Shown one piece after another: positions 1-9,660 of a stretch of DNA of 64,000 bases. The notes below the pieces were generated by a model that worked only from the letters and a program-made list of their open reading frames with translations, did not search any database and was not told the origin of the DNA. How positions within the stretch are numbered: the first letter of the stretch is position 1; each line of letters begins with the position of its first letter. The position numbers were made by a program, and so were the translations under genes. The DNA is from Lolium rigidum (lineage: Eukaryota > Streptophyta > Magnoliopsida > Poales > Poaceae). The stretch spans positions 329,637,090-329,701,089 of the forward strand of contig NC_061514.1 in the NCBI RefSeq assembly GCF_022539505.1, in the 5' to 3' direction.

Positions 1-2027
1 CGCCGGACCGGGCCTGCCAGAAGCTCTTCACCGCCAGCCTCCAAGAGGCCAAACCCCATGTGCCGTGGCATGCCCAGTTCAGGCATGGCCACCGGCAAGC
101 TCTCCAAGCCGGGCAGAGCCAGCGGCTGCAGCCCCGTCATCACTTGAGCATCGTCGTGGAGCTCCAGCACCGGCGCGTCGTCCGGCGTCACCGCGCCTGA
201 CCGATGGACCTCCAACACCGTCTCCACGAGCGGCACCTCCTCCAGGACCGGCGCTTCCTCCATGGCCCTGGTGTCGTTACCCGGTGCCGACAGTAGAAGT
301 GCCGGCGCAGGCGCGCCAACGCTACGACGCTGCTCGCGGTCCTGCCTTGACCTGCCGTCGTCGCGAGCCCTGGAGCCAGCAGCCCTAGAGAGACTGCGGG
401 CAACCTTGTGCCTCCAGCCATGGGCGCGGTCACGGCGCCGGCCATCGCGGTCATCGTCGTCATCATCTCTGCGCCCCCCGCCATGGTGATCACCGCCCTC
501 CAACATGCGCTCAGCAGGGTCACGCATGAGGCGCTCCCCATCCACCGTGCCCCACCTCCATTCGAACTTGCCGGGCATCGGAGTGTCGTCGTGGCGCATG
601 TCTTCCAGGATGTCAAGGTGAATGATGCACCGGCGTTGCAGCCCACGCCGTCCTCGCTGAGCAGCTCCACTCGGCCCCGGCAGCGTGACCCAGCGCACGC
701 GAGGGATTAGGCCTGGGTCCTGGACCCAGACCCAAACGCAGAGAGTCTTGGTGTAGTCCTTCCTCTTGCAGGCCTCCTCAATGTAGTCCAGGGAGCAAGC
801 CCGGCCAACCAGCTGCTGCGCCACCGATTCCTGCCAAGCATAGAGAGGCACGTTCTCGATGCAGAGACGAACATGCTGCTCCATGGTTACCTGATCGGCA
901 TTGTCCTCGAGGCGCCACGGGCGGACGTGGACTTTGAGGTCGTTGAAGAAGAACTCGTGGCGGTTGACGACGGCGGCGCAGTTGTGCGGGAAGACGAAGC
1001 GGAGCAGGAAAGGCTCGGGGAAGTGCTCCGTGACCTGGACGGCCTCCTTCAAGACGCCCAGGGAGCAGATGGCGCGCAGCATGGTGTCCTTGGCGTCCCT
1101 GGCCGGCGGCCGCTCAAACCGCGCGTAGGCCGCACAGGTGAGCATGGCCGCCGCCTCCTCGTTCATCTCAGCGGAGGTGTGGATGACGACGTAGTCCTCG
1201 GCCGGGCGGGCGATGTTGCTGAGGCGAGGCATGGCTGCAGGGCGCGGCCGGTTGACCGCCGCGGGCGCCGCGGGCGCCGGAGCGGGAGCAAGGTGATGGA
1301 GGCCCCCGGCAGCTCCGACAGCAACAGGCCGAGCGGCGGGTCGACGATGGGCAGCCGGCGCAGGACAGGCGGTGGACGGACTTGGCTCAGGCTCTCGAGC
1401 GTGCTTGCAGTTGCGGGCGCGGTGTCCTGACCTGAAGCAGTGCCGGCATTTAACCGGGTCTCGGCACTCGCTGGCACGGTGACCCCTTCTCCCTTTGAAC
1501 AGGCAATGAAAGCACCTGCCTTTGAGCCAGGCGGGTGGCGGAGGTCGCTGGCCCTCAGTGAATGCTTCTCTGGGAGGAGGCAAAGCCGTCCGGCGCGGCG
1601 GATTTGACCCCGACGTCCCCTCCCGACCATGCCGGACTTGGCAAACCTCGAGCTCCGCGCGGTGGAGTAATGGCGTAGGTGGCGATGTAGAGCTTGCGTG
1701 AGCGACCTGCGGGGCATTGATGGCCCGATGCAGGCCCGGCCAACCTCCCGCCGCATTGAATCGCGCCTGGGCGCCGGCAGGGAGCAGTAACTCCGGTGGC
1801 GTCTCTGGGACTTCCTCCACCTGTGCAAGATCCAGATCTGACGAAAACGTGCCCGGGTGGGGAAGGACTACCTGAGGGACGAAACCTGCCGGGAGATGCG
1901 GCGGAGGTGGCGGTAGCCGGCCGCCGGGGACGCCGGAGACGGGGCCAGCGGGCGCAGAGGGCGCGGAGGCGGTGGCCGGTGCGGGTCGCCCACCGGTCGC
2001 AGGAGCGGGCCGGTTCCAGTCCTCCAT
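1..2027 (-). CDS. CCHC zinc-knuckle / DUF4283-type protein, C-terminus beyond left edge
   Basis: A single minus-strand frame opens with ATG at 2027 (MEDWNRPAP...) and I find no stop down to base 1, so at least 675 codons are open. Order: Pro/Ala-rich N-terminus (1-150); a basic stretch leading to WLKGRC at residue 167; two CCHC knuckles (C172-C175-H183-C188 and C194-C197-H202-C207); a Pro/Ala-rich spacer; then from about 266-440 a DUF4283-like domain containing PRLSNIARPAEDYVVIHTSAE, VRPWRLEDNADQ, VRLCIENVPLYAWQES and VWVWVQDPGLIPRVRW; finally an Asp/Arg-rich and acidic tail. Such proteins occur in many copies in Triticeae and resemble ORF1 of plant LINEs, with presumed nucleic-acid binding. 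The first knuckle has seven residues between the second Cys and His instead of four. Other-frame ORFs here are shadows. It could be a domesticated or still retroelement-linked gene; I cannot tell which. Confidence 0.75.
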   Translation of the reverse strand, partial: MEDWNRPAPATGGRPAPATASAPSAPAGPVSGVPGGRLPPPPPHLPAGFVPQVVLPHPGTFSSDLDLAQVEEVPETPPELLLPAGAQARFNAAGGWPGLHRAINAPQVAHASSTSPPTPLLHRAELEVCQVRHGREGTSGSNPPRRTALPPPREAFTEGQRPPPPAWLKGRCFHCLFKGRRGHRASECRDPVKCRHCFRSGHRARNCKHAREPEPSPSTACPAPAAHRRPAARPVAVGAAGGLHHLAPAPAPAAPAAVNRPRPAAMPRLSNIARPAEDYVVIHTSAEMNEEAAAMLTCAAYARFERPPARDAKDTMLRAICSLGVLKEAVQVTEHFPEPFLLRFVFPHNCAAVVNRHEFFFNDLKVHVRPWRLEDNADQVTMEQHVRLCIENVPLYAWQESVAQQLVGRACSLDYIEEACKRKDYTKTLCVWVWVQDPGLIPRVRWVTLPGPSGAAQRGRRGLQRRCIIHLDILEDMRHDDTPMPGKFEWRWGTVDGERLMRDPAERMLEGGDHHGGGRRDDDDDDRDGRRRDRAHGWRHKVARSLSRAAGSRARDDGRSRQDREQRRSVGAPAPALLLSAPGNDTRAMEEAPVLEEVPLVETVLEVHRSGAVTPDDAPVLELHDDAQVMTGLQPLALPGLESLPVAMPELGMPRHMGFGLLEAGGEELLAGPVR

Positions 2028-2117
2028 GCTATAGTGTACAGTTCTCACGAGTGATACATGAGGGTTTTTAATCAAACAATTACTAGCACATCGCTGCTAG
2101 CATTTCTAGATAGCCTC

Positions 2118-3413
2118 GTCGTGGTGTTTTCAAAGCAAGATACTACCCAAATGGTGATCTCATTGACACCTTTTTTACAAGGACCCCCCCTCCCCGTCCA
2201 CATGGTCACCGATCTGTGTAGGATATGGATAAGCGTACGAGTTTGGAGCGACAGTTGGGTCCCACGTCAGCCTTACTTTAAAGTGTTAACTCCGCATCGT
2301 AATCGTCGCATACGACGTGTTTCTGAACTGATAGATGAGGCTGGGCGATGGAAAACTGATATGGTTCGATCAATTTTTCTGCCGATAAAGGTTGATGCCA
2401 TATTGCGGATGAAATTGTCACTACGTTTGGACGAAGATATACTGGCTTGACAACCTCAAAAAAACTGGGAGCTTTACTATACACAGTGTATACAAGCTTG
2501 GGCCGAATGATCGTCCAGATCAACGAAATTTTGCTCCCTCTAGCGGATGTTCGGATGGTGATGATCCATGTTGGGAAAAAAAATCTGGCAGTCTTCGGTA
2601 CCCCCCAAAGTTAAAATCTTTGCGTAGAAGGTTTCGTTGCATGCATGTCAAGCTCTCCATGCCACAAGAAGGGTAGAGTCAATCAAATCTCTAGAAGTTC
2701 TACCATTTATTGAGGGGTCAAAAAAAGTTCTGGGTCATCTCAAAAAAAAGTTCTGGAAGGTTATTGACACCTAGTCCATGAGGTACAAAATGATGGAAGA
2801 TCTAGTCAAAGGGAATCAACCAATGCTCACCAACAAATGTGTTCATCCACAACAGGAGTTGGTGAAGCCCCTTGAAAAACCGTAGTGCAGAACACCTGTT
2901 GGGTGGGGAAAACTTACCATTGATGGTTCTTTCTGCGATGAAGACCAATCTGCCGGGATGGGCACAGTTTTACGTGATTCTAACGGCCATCCGATCTTAT
3001 CCTCATGTCGTTTCCTCTATGACTGTGTGATCCCACCGGAAGCTGAAGCTCGTGCGTGCACCGAGGGACTTGATCTTGCTTTATCCCATACTCGGCTACC
3101 ACTAATGGTTGAAACAGATGGTGCTCAGTTGGTTGCCCTGGCAACACCATCTGGTGTGCATCGATCTCCTCTTCTACATCTAGCTTCGGTTATTGTGCGT
3201 TTATCCAAAGATTGTAGAATGTGTTCCTTTGTAAAAGTGGAACGAAGTCAGGTTAGGGTTAGTCACCATCTAGCCAATATTGCAAGGTTGGAGCACCGTT
3301 TTGAGGAGGCTTGGTTCGGTTTAAGACCTGAAGCTATTCTTCATATGGTTGGGTCCGACCATTAATTGTGTAGCCCGTCCTGAGTAATGAAGTTCATGTT
3401 TTACCCGCAAAAA
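2118..3413 (+). pseudogene. LINE (non-LTR retrotransposon) 3' fragment: zf-RVT linker and RNase H
   Basis: The segment reads as the C-terminal part of a plant LINE ORF2. A linker before zf-RVT is visible (VFKARYYPNGD near 2130, then VRVWSDSWVPRQPYFKVLTP and RWKTDMVRSIFLP at about 2240-2390). After a stop/frameshift near 2450 the frame continues as NLKKTGSFTIHSVYKLGPND. From about 2915 to 3365 there is an RNase H-like (RVT_3) domain: TIDGSFCDEDQSAGMGTVL, PPEAEARACTEGL, VETDGAQLVAL and SHHLANIARLEHR, giving the D...E...D pattern. A short 3' UTR ends in an A-run at 3407-3413. The RT domain is missing, so it is 5'-truncated and dead. It lies head to head with the ORF1-like gene on the other strand and is therefore a different insertion. 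Confidence 0.8.
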
Positions 3414-4746
3414 ATGTGAATGATGATAGAAACATATATTCGCTTCGAAGCAAATGCTATTTTCTCTCAAAGTAAATTCAATTTTGTTTTTATCATCATA
3501 TAATGATGGAAACATATGCAAATGATAATCGCCATCACCACTATGGTCAGACTCCACAGGTGTAGAGTACTTTGCTGCAGATCCCACTTTTCTTCCCTCG
3601 CCGTCTAGTGAATGAGTCCTTGATGCAAAGACCGTGCCGGCCTGCCCAGCATCATGCCGGCCCCTGTTGCCCCGCTTCAGCCGTTATCGGTTTCCTTATT
3701 CCAACGATCAGTCTATTGGTTCACCGGGCAAGAAGGCGAAGAGTGCAGGGCGCGGGAGACACGGCCAGAAGCGCGGCAACAGGGGCCGGCACGGTCTTTG
3801 CATCAAAGACTCGTTCACTGGACGGTGAGGGAAGAAAAGTGGTATCTGCTGCAAAGTACTCTGCACCTGTGGAGTCTGACGATAGTGGTGATGGCGATTA
3901 TCATTATGCCCCCGGTGAGTCCAATCATGGTCCGGCCATGGAAAAGAGCGCAGGAGACGCGGCCACAAGGGAGGCGGCTGGGACTGCCGTGGTTGTGCGC
4001 CGGAGAGGCAGGTCGGCGTTGTTGTCTCGTCAAGGACCCGTTCACGGAACGGCGGCCGGGGAAAGGGGGGCCCTTCTGCAAAGTATACTGCGGCGTATAC
4101 TGCAACTATGGTTTCTGACCATAGTATTTGTGTTGACCAACAATGTATGAGGCATTTATTCCATTTTGTCTTGTGCATCGGATTTGTTGGTCTCACTTTC
4201 TTCCATTTTAATCATAGTAGGAACCGGATGAAGACCCCGTTGCAAGCGAGCCTGGTGGGTAGAGAGGAGGGAGCAAAGGAGGAACCGGATGAAGACCACT
4301 TTGTATCTCAAAATTGTGAAATTTGTATGAATTAAGAGTTGTATGTAAAACATTTGACACTTGCCACTATATATGTATCTCGATCGGGCTGTAAGTAATG
4401 TGATGATGATGTCTACATTATATTTGTGGAATGTACATGCTATTTATATTATATCTGAATATTTATGTATGTTGCTGTATATAACCTGTATATTGCTGTC
4501 TATAAACTGCATGTATATAGCAGGCAGCACAAAATGGTGTATAATACAAGCAAATTCTGTGGCGCACTGAAAACCAATTCTGTGGCGCACCTAAGCACAC
4601 GTGCGCCACAGAAACCTTAATTCTGTGGCGCATGGGCCGGTGCGCCACAGAAACCTTATTTTTATGGCGAAGTTTCTGTGGCGCACCTCCCGTGCGCCAC
4701 AGAATCCATTTTTGGTGCGCCACTGATGAGGCTTTTCCTACTAGTG
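3414..4746 (-). mobile_element. CACTA element remnant, one terminus only
   Basis: The right edge ends ...GCTTTTCCTACTAGTG at 4746, the exact reverse complement of the left terminus of the full CACTA element at 32631. Just inside, 4555-4730 holds alternating TTCTGTGGCGCAC / GTGCGCCACAGAA subterminal repeats, and 4330-4555 resembles the reverse complement of 32880-33100. It is thus an inverted relative of that element. No second CACTA end was found on the left, where the LINE poly-A abuts it. The interior (3414-4330) is a duplicated GC-rich coding-like segment and keeps no recognisable transposase. It is a deletion derivative or a truncated copy. Confidence 0.7.
3521..3905. repeat. Foldback inverted repeat with a diverged third copy beside it
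   Basis: The left arm (about 3521-3680, starting AATGATAATCGCCATCACCA) reappears reverse-complemented at about 3760-3905, ending GGTGATGGCGATTATCATT. By eye the ~125-bp core of the arms is about 90% identical, and the loop is about 80 bp. A third, more diverged copy in the right-arm orientation follows at about 3930-4110 (GGAGACGCGGCCACAAGGG... to TACTGCAACTATGG). A transcript through the pair would fold into a long hairpin. Confidence 0.7.
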
Positions 4747-5085
4747 ATATGTTCAAAAAAAACCAATTCATACAGGTCTGTCTATGTTAAAAAAAATACA
4801 GGTCTGTCGTGACATCTTAATTCATAAACAGCGATTCAGTGATAGCTCTGATTGCTGAACAGGGAATTTTATAGCCAAGAAGTAACAGACGTATATATGG
4901 GATGGGAACGCTTCATGCCTTTGCATGAGTCCCTTGCTTGCGAATTGTGATACAGATACAACAGCATGCCACTTTCTCAGTTTTCACAAGATTGTGATCC
5001 AAAAAAGGGTGTCTGTATCATGCATTGAGTATATTATATTGGCCCATTGCTGGCCTTATTAATCGATCCCAGTACCGACCATTTC
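4747..5085. other. Spacer downstream of peroxidase 1
   Basis: AT-rich sequence after the CACTA end. It should contain the 3' UTR of the minus-strand peroxidase that ends at 5086. I see no coding frame or repeat in it. Confidence 0.5.
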
Positions 5086-6230
5086 TTAGTTCACCTTGGA
5101 GCAGCTAAGCCTGACCTGTCCCTGTGATCCCGTCAACGGGCTGAGGTTGGCCATCTTCACCATGGCGGACGCGAAGGCACTGCTGAACGCGGCCGGGTTG
5201 CTGGCGAAGTTGCTGACAATGTTGTCGGCGGCGCCGCTGCCGCCGGCATAGAGCACCTGGTCGGAGTGCAGGAGGCCCTTCTGGGACTTGAGGTTGGTGT
5301 AGTAGACGTTGTCGAAGGAGTACGGGGTGGTCGGGTCGAGCGGCGCCAGGTTGTTGTCGCCGGAGCCGGTCGCCCGCGGGCAGTTGGCCTTGAGCGAGGT
5401 GGCGAGGCCGGAGTTGATGTTGGTCTCGTTGTAGAGCCTGTCCCTGAAGTTCTGGCACTGCGCCTGCCCGATGGTGTGCGCGCCGGAGAGCGCCACGATG
5501 TCGGTGAGGGAGAAGCCCTTGGGGCCGAAGGCGTCGGTGAGGTTGACGATGTCGGAGGATGGAGCGGGCAGGGCGCTGTTGGCCAGGGCCTCGTTTGCAG
5601 TGGTGGAGTCCCTCCTCCCTAGACCGACCGTCCACGTCGGTCCTCCCAACTGCACCAATATAATAAGAAATCCATTCGGGATTAGTGGATCAAGCACACC
5701 AGCTAGAGTCACCAAGGGGGGAAATGTAAGGTGATGGTGAGATCTTACGGCAACCACGGAGTCCCGGGCGGCGACGGAGAGGATGTCGGCGCAGGAGACG
5801 GTCTGCTTGCAGAGGGTCTCCAGCTTCGCCTTGATGCTGTCGATGACCTCGAAGCCTCGAAGCGATTTGACGTTGGGGAAAGCATTCTGCTCGTTGCCGG
5901 ACAGCAGAACGGACGCGTCACAACCCTATATGGAAACATGACGTAATAGTTGTTAACCCTGATATATACCCATTTGGGAAGGGAAGTAAAACCGAAAGAG
6001 AAACGCACATATATGCGTGAAAAGCTTACTTGAACAAAGCAGTCATGGAAGTGCAGCCGGAGCAGTGACGCCCCCATGCGGTTCTCCTTGTTCACGGCGG
6101 CCGTCACGGCGTCCTTGATGGTGGACAGAGCCTTGGGGCACGACGAGTCGTAGAACGTCGTCGACAGCTGCGCCGACGCGGCGGCGGCAAGGCACAAGAG
6201 CAACACAAGTGATAGAGACGAAGAGGCCAT
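5086..6230 (-). CDS. Class III secretory peroxidase (313 aa, 3 exons)
   Basis: Exons join(5086-5649, 5749-5925, 6030-6230) on the minus strand give 67+59+187 residues. Both introns are GT-AG (5926-6029 and 5650-5748), in phase 0, at the usual class III positions (after HDCFVQ and after ARDSVVA). Residues 1-20 form a signal peptide ending ...ASA before [12 protein letters not shown]. The heme-peroxidase features are complete: distal R58 and H62 ([10 protein letters not shown]), proximal H184 ([14 protein letters not shown]), and eight Cys fitting the four family disulfides. NLT, NET and NLS sequons suggest N-glycosylation. Family role: H2O2-dependent oxidation of phenolics in the apoplast (wall cross-linking, lignification, defence); the specific substrate is unknown. 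The length matches the family. A second copy lies 5.2 kb away on the same strand. Confidence 0.93.
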
Positions 6231-6335
6231 GGCTATCTAGCTAGCTGCTGCAAATGCAATTACTGAGAAGCACTGGATTGCGATATCGAGACACTTGTGC
6301 TGGATGCAATGCCAATACCCTGCATTCCATGCACA

Positions 6336-6343
6336 ATATATAG
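6336..6343 (-). promoter_or_regulatory. TATA box of peroxidase 1
   Basis: On the minus strand CTATATATTG lies about 107-113 nt before the ATG at 6230. The second peroxidase has a TATA box at nearly the same distance. Confidence 0.6.
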
Positions 6344-6344
6344 C

Positions 6345-8944
6345 CTCTGGGCTCTGGCAAGCTTGGCCTTTTTTCTTAATACAGTAAGCTTGGCCATTTC
6401 TGGCACATGGCAGTTGTGACTTGTGGGCATCTGCCGACGTACTGCCGTTGGCGCGCGTGCGTGCCACGCACAAAATTTGCCATCTTTTGAGGGAGGCCGT
6501 TATGCTGCAGCCAATTGGTGGAGTGTATCGTGCATGCTTGGAGGGGAGGCACGCATAGTCAAATCAACAGTTGCAGAATAATACAAACGCCCATTCATCG
6601 ACGGAAAACTCATGGTTGCTTCAACTTATCAGGCGATTAGCTTGGAGACGCCGGTCAATGAGAAGGTTGTGCAATTTTTTCTGCTATGCACATGGGCGTA
6701 TATGATTGATCGACGAACGCGAAATTCGGCGGTTTCTGGCTACATATGAGCCTCAAATTGAGCGCGAAACGAAACCATGGTTCTTCGTGCAACTACGTGG
6801 CCTCAAATTGAGGAGTACTTTAGTCTATATATGTTATTCCACTATCGGCTGATCATGGGCTGCGATTTTTGATGATGGTTGCAGCAAGTGGTTGCCGTGC
6901 AACATCTCCATCTCGTACATGATCATCATTCAGATTTCAATGGGATAAGGCCATAAGGGTTGAGGAACTATATATGAACCCAAGATATATATTTTAAGTC
7001 AAAAAGTAAGCATAGAACGATGCACGCGAGCGAAGGAAAATAAATAGTTCTTTCCACTACACTGCACATAGGCGTGGAGCCTAGGTGGATTCAGAAGACA
7101 AAAATAACCTAACGGCAGGTCCGGGTATATTGCATGGCAGCCATGCATGCAGGATTGCTCTTGGCTCGAAACTCTGTACATGGACTATTGATACTGTAGC
7201 TGATTTCATTGATGGAATGATCACGACATGCATCCGTGACGCAAGTGGAGAACGAACTGGGGAGAGTGCTAGTCTGCAGATTGGGATGTTGCATGTGTAT
7301 AGCCTTGTTTTGTTGACTTGCTTCTCTTTTATTTTCTTGACCTTTGACTGGATGTTCGAGGTTCCCTCCTAGCTACGTACGTGCATCTTATGGGCAAAAT
7401 TTGTTTGGCCTCCTGCATTCACTATATATTTTGTAATATATATCACACAGAAAAAAATGACCCCAATATCCCGCACAAAGATGTTGGGATTAACTAGCAT
7501 ACTAGTCTGCACAATTACCAGAGCATCATATTAAATTTTATATTATTTACTATGAAATGACTCTTAAAGTATGATGTAATATACTTCTCCTATTTTGAAC
7601 ATATTTTTGTCAATTACGTAATTATTAGTAACAGAGACCAAATAGAAGGTAATAATAATATAGAAGTATAATAATAATAATAATGCGAACGTATAAATTT
7701 GGCCATTAATGGTGAAGAAAACTCACAAATACATGCATTTTCTCATACATATGTTCGTTACATATCCTTTTCAACATACTTATAATGCCGACATGGCGTT
7801 GGTCATTCACTCGTTTTGTCTAGACCAAATGATTTATATTTACATCTCTTGAGACAAATATTCACTCAGTTTTTCACAATGAAAACGATCTATTATTCTT
7901 TGGCAAAGAATATTAACCATAGTTGGTAGGAGTACACAATTAAGGTATTAATATTAACATTTACTTAAAAATATTAACCTATGCATTGCTACAAACCAAA
8001 CACTCATGTTTCATGTTGGTCATGCTTTAGCGATATAGAATATGAATAATGCAGCTCCTATTTCACTTATTTTTTCAGATTGAAAACCATCTATTATTCT
8101 TTGGCAAAGAATATTAACCATAGTTGGTGGGACTACACAGAAAGTGTTATTGAATGGTCAGATAAAACTTTGGCAAAGAAAAGAATGCACACCTCAGAGA
8201 CTTGCACTCGTTAAAGTGGCTAATAGATAGTTTTGGTTTGTGACATGAAGATATGATGGTTGTATTCCAACATTTACTGAAAATATTAACCTATTATCTA
8301 TAATAAATCAGAACCAAGTAATGGTATATATTGCATTTTTTGATTGCTTAGCTATACCCCAACCAGCACATAAATTATTAAATGTGGTAAATAAGAAACT
8401 ATGATGTTTTTTTTGTTTGATTTAAAAGTGCAATGTTAATTGGTTGAAGATTATTAAAATAATGTTATAATTTTGAAAATGAAATATCCTTTTGATGGAA
8501 ATTATTTAAGGCTAGCAAAATATTGGATAATTTGTGGTATTCACATTTTACATGTTGCAATAATGAATGTAAAATTACCATAAGTTGCATAAAAACACAA
8601 CTACGGTTAGTAGAGCGCTTTTATAAGACGCATTAGTTTAGTCTATGATGCAATATGTTAAATGATTGTGACTTGGGTCACGCCCACTTTTAATCTCGAT
8701 TCATTGTATTTGTATTTTATGATCAATCTCTTGATATATGATAAACAATATATGCAGTTGTCCTTTTGGGTACTCCAGATAGTATATTTAATTCGTTGTT
8801 GCTTTTGTACATAGTTATATATCTTGTTCATTTCGAGTGCAGCACGATACCTATTGGTTGCCATAAGAAAAATACTGATCAATAAATGATTTTCATTTGC
8901 TTCTCTTTATTTAGTAAATTTTATGGTGGTGGGGCATGTAGTAT
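6345..8944. other. Peroxidase 1 upstream region and AT-rich spacer
   Basis: About 6345-6900 is likely promoter sequence of peroxidase 1. From about 7380 onward the DNA is very AT-rich with short poly-AT and AAT runs. Short frames at 7085-7372 and 8658-8882 have no recognisable domain. A diverged duplication is described separately. Confidence 0.5.
7861..8325 (+). repeat. Diverged direct duplication in AT-rich spacer
   Basis: The core CTATTATTCTTTGGCAAAGA followed by ATATTAACCATAGTTGGT occurs at about 7890-7928 and again at about 8092-8130. Both are preceded by TCACT..TTTTTCA and followed some distance later by ACATTTACTnAAAATATTAACCTAT. The unit is about 200 bp, with insertions in the second copy. 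Confidence 0.65.
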
Positions 8945-9660
8945 ATGAATATTTTCTTCCTTCTAATGGTAATTCGGCTCACTAATAATCTAGACACATT
9001 TAAATGGAAACTTACCGATTCAAGGGTTTTTACGGTAAGACATATGTACTCAAACTTAATGAATGGTCATACTAGGTTCTTACATAAATATCGATGGAAA
9101 CTCAAAATACAGTTGAAGATAAGAATTTTTATGTGGGTCCTAATTAACAAAATATTGTTAACAGAGGATAACCTGGCTGAAGGGAATTGGAATGGGTGTA
9201 AGAAGTGCTCCTTTTGTTAATCAATGGAGAATGTAGAAAACTTGTTTCTCCCATGTCCTTTTGCTTGCATTATTTGGCACATAGTTTATTTCTCTTATAA
9301 TATACCTCCCCCAACAAATATTACTAATATGTTTGATAATTGGTTAAATGAGGTGAACAAGAAAGACGCGTGGTGTTTCATCTTTATGTTGATCAATATG
9401 GACGTTTTTGACAAACAAAATGCTACAAAAAATTGCAGGTTATTTTTTGAGATGTCCATCAAACACAATTATGCATCTACGTACCTTCTCTAGGTGGATC
9501 AGCAGGACCCTCTTTCATTACTGGATGCCGGTTGCTCATGACTTCTTTTTTGAGTCTTCGTATTGGCAGCATATTAGTCGAATTCAAAATGGATAGCTTG
9601 TTACTTTTCATTTTTAGATGGTTGATACTTATCTCAACCTTAGTTAATCCATAAATGTAA
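8945..9660 (+). pseudogene. LINE C-terminal fragment (zf-RVT region)
   Basis: Two broken frames (8945-9217 and 9224-9490, then 9490-9595) read as the end of a plant LINE ORF2: FKWKLTDSRVFTVRHMYSNL, WKLKIQLKIRIFMWVLINK, the zinc-ribbon-like KKCSFC...MENVENLFLPCPFACIIWHIV, and the tail HYWMPVAHDFF...YWQHISRIQNG. One stop separates the first two frames and the part between about 9400 and 9490 is deleted or frameshifted. No RT domain remains. Its base composition is AT-rich like the surrounding spacer. Confidence 0.75.

Noticed and set aside
873..1430. 185-codon plus-strand ORF
   Set aside because: Shadow of the minus-strand CCHC/DUF4283 frame, whose translation shows recognisable domains.
3572..4150. 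192-codon ORF as a gene
   Set aside because: It crosses both arms of the foldback, so it cannot be one ancestral reading frame as it stands, though the right part may descend from coding DNA.
5266..5622. 118-codon plus-strand ORF
   Set aside because: Antisense shadow of peroxidase 1 exon 3.
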